This document shows positions 7,022-10,427 of a stretch of 10,427 bases of DNA, one piece after another. Source of the stretch: an uncultured Armatimonadota bacterium (GTDB lineage: Bacteria; Armatimonadota; Armatimonadia; Armatimonadales; Armatimonadaceae); the NCBI GenBank assembly GCA_903881535.1, contig CAIRTT010000281.1:1-10427 (forward strand), given 5' to 3'. The position numbers were made by a program, and so were the translations under genes. Every line of letters begins with the position of its first letter. Position 1 is the stretch's first letter. The notes under the pieces are model-generated. The model had not been told where the DNA came from, did not search any database, and saw nothing but the letters and a program-made list of their open reading frames with translations.

Positions 7022-7874
7022 ACAACAACCCGCTGCGCTGCCCACAAACTCGTTGGTCGATGAACTCATGGCAGCCCTTGGGCTTTCATCCCATCCGAAT
7101 ATCAGAGTGATTGAACGGTGTGTAGAAGCCGTAATCGTTTTGCTGATTTACTTTATTGCTCGTGTGATGCTGCGGCGCCTTATTGAGAAAACCATCTCAA
7201 CGTTACTTGCACGGCACACATCCACGGAATCGAGAAACCAAGCACGTATCCAAACGCTGATGGGCACAATGGCAAGCGCATCGGACATGATTTTGTTCTT
7301 CGTGGCGCTGGTTGCTCTACTATCTTTGGTAGGTATTAACATTGCAGGCATTCTCGGGACCGCAAGCGTTGCCGGACTGGCATTCGGATTCGGCGCACAA
7401 AAGCTGATCAAAGATGTCATCACTGGTTTTTTCCTCCTCATCGAGGACCAATATGCCGTTGGAGATTATGTAACGATTGGTACCGTTACGGGTACGGTTG
7501 AGGATCTAGCACTTCGAATCACGCGTGTTCGCGATGATGATGGTCGGCTTCACACACTTAGTAATGGGGATGTTATTCAGGTTTGCAACCATTCCCGGGG
7601 TCCCCTGTCAGCGACGATTGATATAGGCGTTGCCCCAGATACCAACATCAACCAGGCAATCTCAGCACTTGAACCCGCATTACTTGAATGGTCTGTCACG
7701 ACCGGGCTTCCCGAAATGGCGCGGGTTGATGGAATACATTCCGCGGATGCAACGCGGGTCGCACTTCGCATTATCCTTAAAACAAACCCCGGACAGCGAC
7801 CAGCGACACTTACACCGCGCCTACGCCAGATATGCCGGGATGCACTCACCGATGCTGGGTTACGCCCCGCCTGA
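7011..7874 (+). CDS. MscS family small-conductance mechanosensitive ion channel
   Basis: A 287-residue inner-membrane channel of the MscS family, which opens under membrane tension and releases solutes during osmotic downshock. Hydrophobic helices lie at about 34-52 and 90-108, followed by the Gly/Ala-rich pore helix GILGTASVAGLAFGFGAQ (113-130). The MscS beta domain starts at about 138 (GFFLLIEDQYAVGDYVTIG), contains GTVEDLALRITRVRD and the loop HTLSNGDVIQVCN, and is followed by the C-terminal alpha/beta domain. Its length is normal for a minimal three-helix MscS. Starts at 7011 (ATG), 6984 (ATG) and 6945 (GTG) are all in frame, and none has a strong ribosome site. I choose 7011, which overlaps the CNNM gene by 11 bases and suits coupling to it. 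The 3' end overlaps the convergent DprE1-like gene by 15 bases. Confidence 0.92.
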   Translation: MPPKQQPAALPTNSLVDELMAALGLSSHPNIRVIERCVEAVIVLLIYFIARVMLRRLIEKTISTLLARHTSTESRNQARIQTLMGTMASASDMILFFVALVALLSLVGINIAGILGTASVAGLAFGFGAQKLIKDVITGFFLLIEDQYAVGDYVTIGTVTGTVEDLALRITRVRDDDGRLHTLSNGDVIQVCNHSRGPLSATIDIGVAPDTNINQAISALEPALLEWSVTTGLPEMARVDGIHSADATRVALRIILKTNPGQRPATLTPRLRQICRDALTDAGLRPA

Positions 7875-9296
7875 TCTGCTCCAAGCATCTCCAAAGATAC
7901 GTTCAAACAAATCTGTCCGGAAGATTCCCGAAGGGTCTACAGCACGCTTGAGTGCGAGGAATTGTTGCACGCGGGCTTCACCCAAGTAATCACTGATTCG
8001 GTCTGCACTCAGCGTAGCGTCTTTAGCGAAGTAAAACCTGCCGCCACTTGATAAGAGGAGTGCATCCAGCTCCGCCGCAAGTGCCCAAACACGCTTGCGA
8101 TTTGCTGCAGTCAACCGAAAATCGAGTGCCAGTGAAAAACCATCTACTGCATGGGTCATCAGAAATGGATCCATCCGATGTTGCTTGAACACTGCAAGAT
8201 ACGGGACAAGTCCAGCATTTTGGCAGCGCTCTAGAATCGTCTTGAAGCTCTGCTTGGCGCTGCCTGCAGGAACAAAGGCTTGATACTGAATGAGGCCTTC
8301 ATCACCATATGCCAGCTTCCAGTTAGGCACATAATCGAGGAGAAAGGCGAATCCCGCATGGGATTCCTCATGAACAACGCCATCCTTTAGACGGGATGCC
8401 GTCGCTTTCGCCCAGTTGATTAGCTTCATGCCAGTGTCGTTGACAAATGGCTTCATAAAGCGCCAGAGGATGGATTTTGGGATGATACCGAAGATGTTAT
8501 CGGGCAGGTCCTGCGCTTGAACCCGAAGGGATTGCGTAGGCTTTGTACTTGAGACGTAGTTTGCCTGATGCACTTGCCCGCGGCCGAGACTATCTCCCGA
8601 TGCAAACGCATCAATCCAACCGACCAGATAATCGGCATCCGGGATCCGTTGCTCAAAGATCGTGAACATATGGTCGATGTTCTTGGCGTATATGGGGTCG
8701 ACGAGAAGTTTGCCCGAATACACACGCTTCATTTGCAGGACAACCCGCGTGATCACTCCAAGCGAACCGAATCCACCGATCACTGCGTGAAACATCTCGG
8801 AATATACCGTTGGCGAGCATGTTAGACACTGACCATCGGCAATGATGACATCGAGCTCAGTAACGTGCTCACCGATTGTCCCGACTTTGAAATTGTTCTT
8901 TCCGTGGATATTCATTCCAAGGGCACCAGCGAGCGTGGGAGCCATCGTCCCAGACACCACAGGGGGCCACCAGCCATCACCGATACAGTATTTCCACAGC
9001 TGCTCAATGGTGACGCCAGCTTCACATTCCATAACACCCGTATCAGGATTCCAGTTGAGAACGCGATTCAGGCGTGTCACATCAAGTATGAGTTGCTCAG
9101 ATCCTAAACTCGCATCCCCGTAGGACCGACCAGCTCCACGGAGCACAACTCTGCAGGTATTGTGTCGAGCAAACGAGAGGACATCCCGAACACCATCGAC
9201 GGTAGATGGACGAAACACATAACCTGCAGCGGCCTTATTACGTCCCCACGCTTCTATCGTTTCTAGCCGGGATGCATCGTAGCGATGAACATCCAT
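7860..9296 (-). CDS. dprE1: DprE1-like FAD-dependent decaprenylphosphoryl-ribose 2'-oxidase homologue
   Basis: A 478-residue FAD-binding oxidoreductase of the vanillyl-alcohol-oxidase fold, with an FAD domain followed by an arabinono-lactone-oxidase-type substrate domain. It matches mycobacterial DprE1 from memory: GRSYGD (residues 56-61), HGKN (131-134, the active-site histidine), WIDA (227-230), YQAFVP (338-343), YFAKD (422-426, with Lys425 at the place of catalytic Lys418), and VDPSGIF near the end. DprE1 oxidises the 2'-OH of polyprenyl-phosphoryl-ribose so that DprE2 can reduce it to the arabinose epimer. The cysteine targeted by benzothiazinones (Cys387 in Mycobacterium tuberculosis) aligns with Ala390. 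The ATG follows the DprE2-like stop codon directly (TAA-ATG), so translation is probably coupled. The actual sugar-lipid substrate is inferred; other aldonolactone-oxidase-like roles remain possible. Confidence 0.82.
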   Translation of the reverse strand: MDVHRYDASRLETIEAWGRNKAAAGYVFRPSTVDGVRDVLSFARHNTCRVVLRGAGRSYGDASLGSEQLILDVTRLNRVLNWNPDTGVMECEAGVTIEQLWKYCIGDGWWPPVVSGTMAPTLAGALGMNIHGKNNFKVGTIGEHVTELDVIIADGQCLTCSPTVYSEMFHAVIGGFGSLGVITRVVLQMKRVYSGKLLVDPIYAKNIDHMFTIFEQRIPDADYLVGWIDAFASGDSLGRGQVHQANYVSSTKPTQSLRVQAQDLPDNIFGIIPKSILWRFMKPFVNDTGMKLINWAKATASRLKDGVVHEESHAGFAFLLDYVPNWKLAYGDEGLIQYQAFVPAGSAKQSFKTILERCQNAGLVPYLAVFKQHRMDPFLMTHAVDGFSLALDFRLTAANRKRVWALAAELDALLLSSGGRFYFAKDATLSADRISDYLGEARVQQFLALKRAVDPSGIFRTDLFERIFGDAWSRSGGA

Positions 9297-10031
9297 TTAG
9301 ATGTCCAACCGCTGGAACACAACTTGCGGTATCGATCGAATGATAGCCATCAGTATTTTCCAAACACCAGGCACGTAGGCAACTGCAGTTCCCTTCCGTG
9401 CGTGTTCGAGAATCAACGAAGCGGCCTTGTCTGCTGTGATGATGAGAGGCAGCTTTGACAAGCCCTCGGTCATAGGCGTACTTACTGGACCCGGTTTGAT
9501 GGTAACAACGCGGACACCCTGTACTGCCAAGCGATTACGTAAGGCTTCTAGGTAGACCGTGAAGCCCGCTTTTGTTGCAGCATAGACCGGTCCACCGCGT
9601 CGTCCACGGTCACCCGCCACAGATGAAATTCCGACAATCGTTCCAGTTTTTAGGGATTGACAGCGTAGCGCAACGGCATTCAACCAGCGGACAGCGGATG
9701 TAAAGTTGACATCTATCGATTCCAAATCAGATGTTGTCGGATACTCATCCTTACCCACACGTGGCATGATCCCCGCACAATAGATGTAGAGGTCACAGCC
9801 ACCTAACCGTTCACAGATGTCGGAGAGCACTTGGGATGCATCGGATGAAGCAGTGACATCTAGTACCACGGGTAGTACAGAGTCTGGGAACTCTTCGGCG
9901 AGCTTGTCAAGCAGTGACTTACGACGTGCAATCGCGGCTACTTTGACGCCTGACTTGGCGAGGTTACGCACAAGCTCAGCCCCAATACCAGTGCTTGCTC
10001 CAAACACAATCGCATTCCGGAATGCACTCAT
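9297..10031 (-). CDS. dprE2: DprE2-like short-chain dehydrogenase (keto-pentose epimerase partner)
   Basis: A 244-residue short-chain dehydrogenase/reductase. The nucleotide-binding turn is GASTGIG (11-17), with YCAG (84-87) in place of the usual NNAG. The catalytic residues are Ser136/Ser137 in GISSVAGDRGRR, Tyr150 and Lys154 in YAATK. The C-terminal hydrophobic tail KILMAIIRSIPQVVFQRLDI (225-244) closely resembles that of mycobacterial DprE2 and probably contacts the membrane. DprE2 reduces the 2'-keto intermediate made by DprE1, completing ribose-to-arabinose epimerisation on the lipid carrier. Its start overlaps the stop of the upstream Gfo/Idh/MocA gene in an ATGA junction, and its stop directly abuts the DprE1-like start. 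Gene order is reversed relative to mycobacteria, where dprE1 comes first. A generic SDR role is the alternative, but pairing plus the tail favours DprE2. Confidence 0.8.
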   Translation of the reverse strand: MSAFRNAIVFGASTGIGAELVRNLAKSGVKVAAIARRKSLLDKLAEEFPDSVLPVVLDVTASSDASQVLSDICERLGGCDLYIYCAGIMPRVGKDEYPTTSDLESIDVNFTSAVRWLNAVALRCQSLKTGTIVGISSVAGDRGRRGGPVYAATKAGFTVYLEALRNRLAVQGVRVVTIKPGPVSTPMTEGLSKLPLIITADKAASLILEHARKGTAVAYVPGVWKILMAIIRSIPQVVFQRLDI

Positions 10032-10427
10032 ATCGCTATTTCAACCTTTTGCCCCAAACGGGATGATTCAACCGCATAGAGTACCATCGCGAGCGACCAG
10101 ATGTTGTCGGTACAAAGCCCCATCGGCTCGGTCCCCTGTTCAAGTGCATTAAGAAAGTCATTCAGACTACCGGCGATACCTACAAACGGGACCTCGTCTA
10201 TGTCCCAAGCCAATTTGACTGTCCCTCGAACAAACCCGCTATCGCCCACAACTTTGTCGACAATAACGTTGCCCATACCATCCCAAGTAACGGTGCCTCG
10301 AGGACATATCGCCCGCCAACAGGCCTCCCATTCGGTTTGATGTCCTTCCGCAGCCCATGATCCACGGTATGAAAAGCGCGTTCCGTTTTCAAACTCGAAG
10401 ATTGCCAATGCTGACTCATCCCCTGAG
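10028..10427 (-). CDS. Gfo/Idh/MocA family oxidoreductase, C-terminal part only
   Basis: The last 132 residues of a protein whose N-terminus is beyond the window. The frame stays open to position 10427, so the TTG at 10406-10408 is internal and not a start. The visible part is the C-terminal alpha/beta domain of Gfo/Idh/MocA NAD(P)-dependent sugar dehydrogenases: AIFEFENGTRFSYRGSW, WEACWRAICPRGTVTWDG, and the end segment DNIWSLAMVLYAVESSRLGQKVEI. The Rossmann domain and catalytic lysine are not visible, so the substrate is unknown. Its stop overlaps the DprE2-like start by 4 bases (ATGA). The same tight operon suggests action on a sugar in the same pathway, but this is inference. Confidence 0.85.
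   Translation of the reverse strand, partial: SGDESALAIFEFENGTRFSYRGSWAAEGHQTEWEACWRAICPRGTVTWDGMGNVIVDKVVGDSGFVRGTVKLAWDIDEVPFVGIAGSLNDFLNALEQGTEPMGLCTDNIWSLAMVLYAVESSRLGQKVEIAI

Noticed and set aside
10028..10408. A complete 126-residue small gene starting at the TTG near 10408
   Set aside because: The frame stays open to the window edge and the residues are the C-terminal domain of a Gfo/Idh/MocA oxidoreductase, so the TTG is internal and the gene is partial.
1..10427. CRISPR array, transposon ends, tRNA genes or phage genes
   Set aside because: No regularly spaced repeats, paired terminal inverted repeats, cloverleaf sequence or integrase/capsid-like proteins were seen on either strand.

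Overview
Likely source: a free-living, Gram-negative-type bacterium with roughly balanced base composition (judged by eye, not computed). The paired DUF1592/DUF1552 proteins are typical of Planctomycetes, Verrucomicrobia, Acidobacteria and neighbouring phyla. The stand-alone LuxR-type DNA-binding protein with the core LTKREVEVLQ...VSKRTVDFHLANIY resembles small regulators I associate with Armatimonadota (Fimbriimonas/Chthonomonas relatives). My tentative guess is Armatimonadota or a similar under-studied phylum; the window has no rRNA or other marker to settle it.

Layout. (1) Positions 1-1116, minus: a phosphoglucomutase/phosphomannomutase-family enzyme whose C-terminal domain lies beyond the window. 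(2) 1117-1410: a divergent regulatory region with a palindrome over a possible -10 box and a pair of mutually exclusive hairpins. (3) 1411-1665, plus: a small LuxR/GerE HTH protein, followed by a strong terminator hairpin that appears to work in both directions. (4) 1851-5610, minus: a two-gene operon, a secreted two-haem-motif DUF1592-type cytochrome followed by a Tat-exported DUF1552 protein, with overlapping ends. (5) 5666-7874, plus: a CNNM/CorC-type CBS-domain membrane protein overlapping an MscS-type mechanosensitive channel. (6) 7860-10427, minus: a Gfo/Idh/MocA oxidoreductase (N-terminus outside the window), a DprE2-like short-chain dehydrogenase and a DprE1-like FAD oxidase, joined by ATGA and TAA-ATG junctions.

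How the genes may work together. Block 6 looks like a polyprenyl-phosphate-pentose epimerisation unit: DprE1 oxidises the 2'-hydroxyl of a lipid-linked ribose and DprE2 reduces the ketone to the arabinose form. With the phosphohexomutase at the other end it hints at envelope or exopolysaccharide sugar supply, but the two are not adjacent and need not be linked. Block 4 is an exported redox/hydrolase-fold pair of unknown substrate. Block 5 is a membrane ion-homeostasis and osmotic-stress pair. I see no CRISPR array, tRNA, rRNA, insertion sequence or phage gene. Coding density is very high and intergenic space is confined to about 1117-1410, 1666-1850 and 5611-5665.

I did not find a clearly unprecedented system. 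The items most worth a second look are the DprE1/DprE2 pair outside its classic actinobacterial setting (with alanine at the position of the drug-target cysteine), the DUF1592/DUF1552 pair, and the structured leader of the small LuxR-type regulator.
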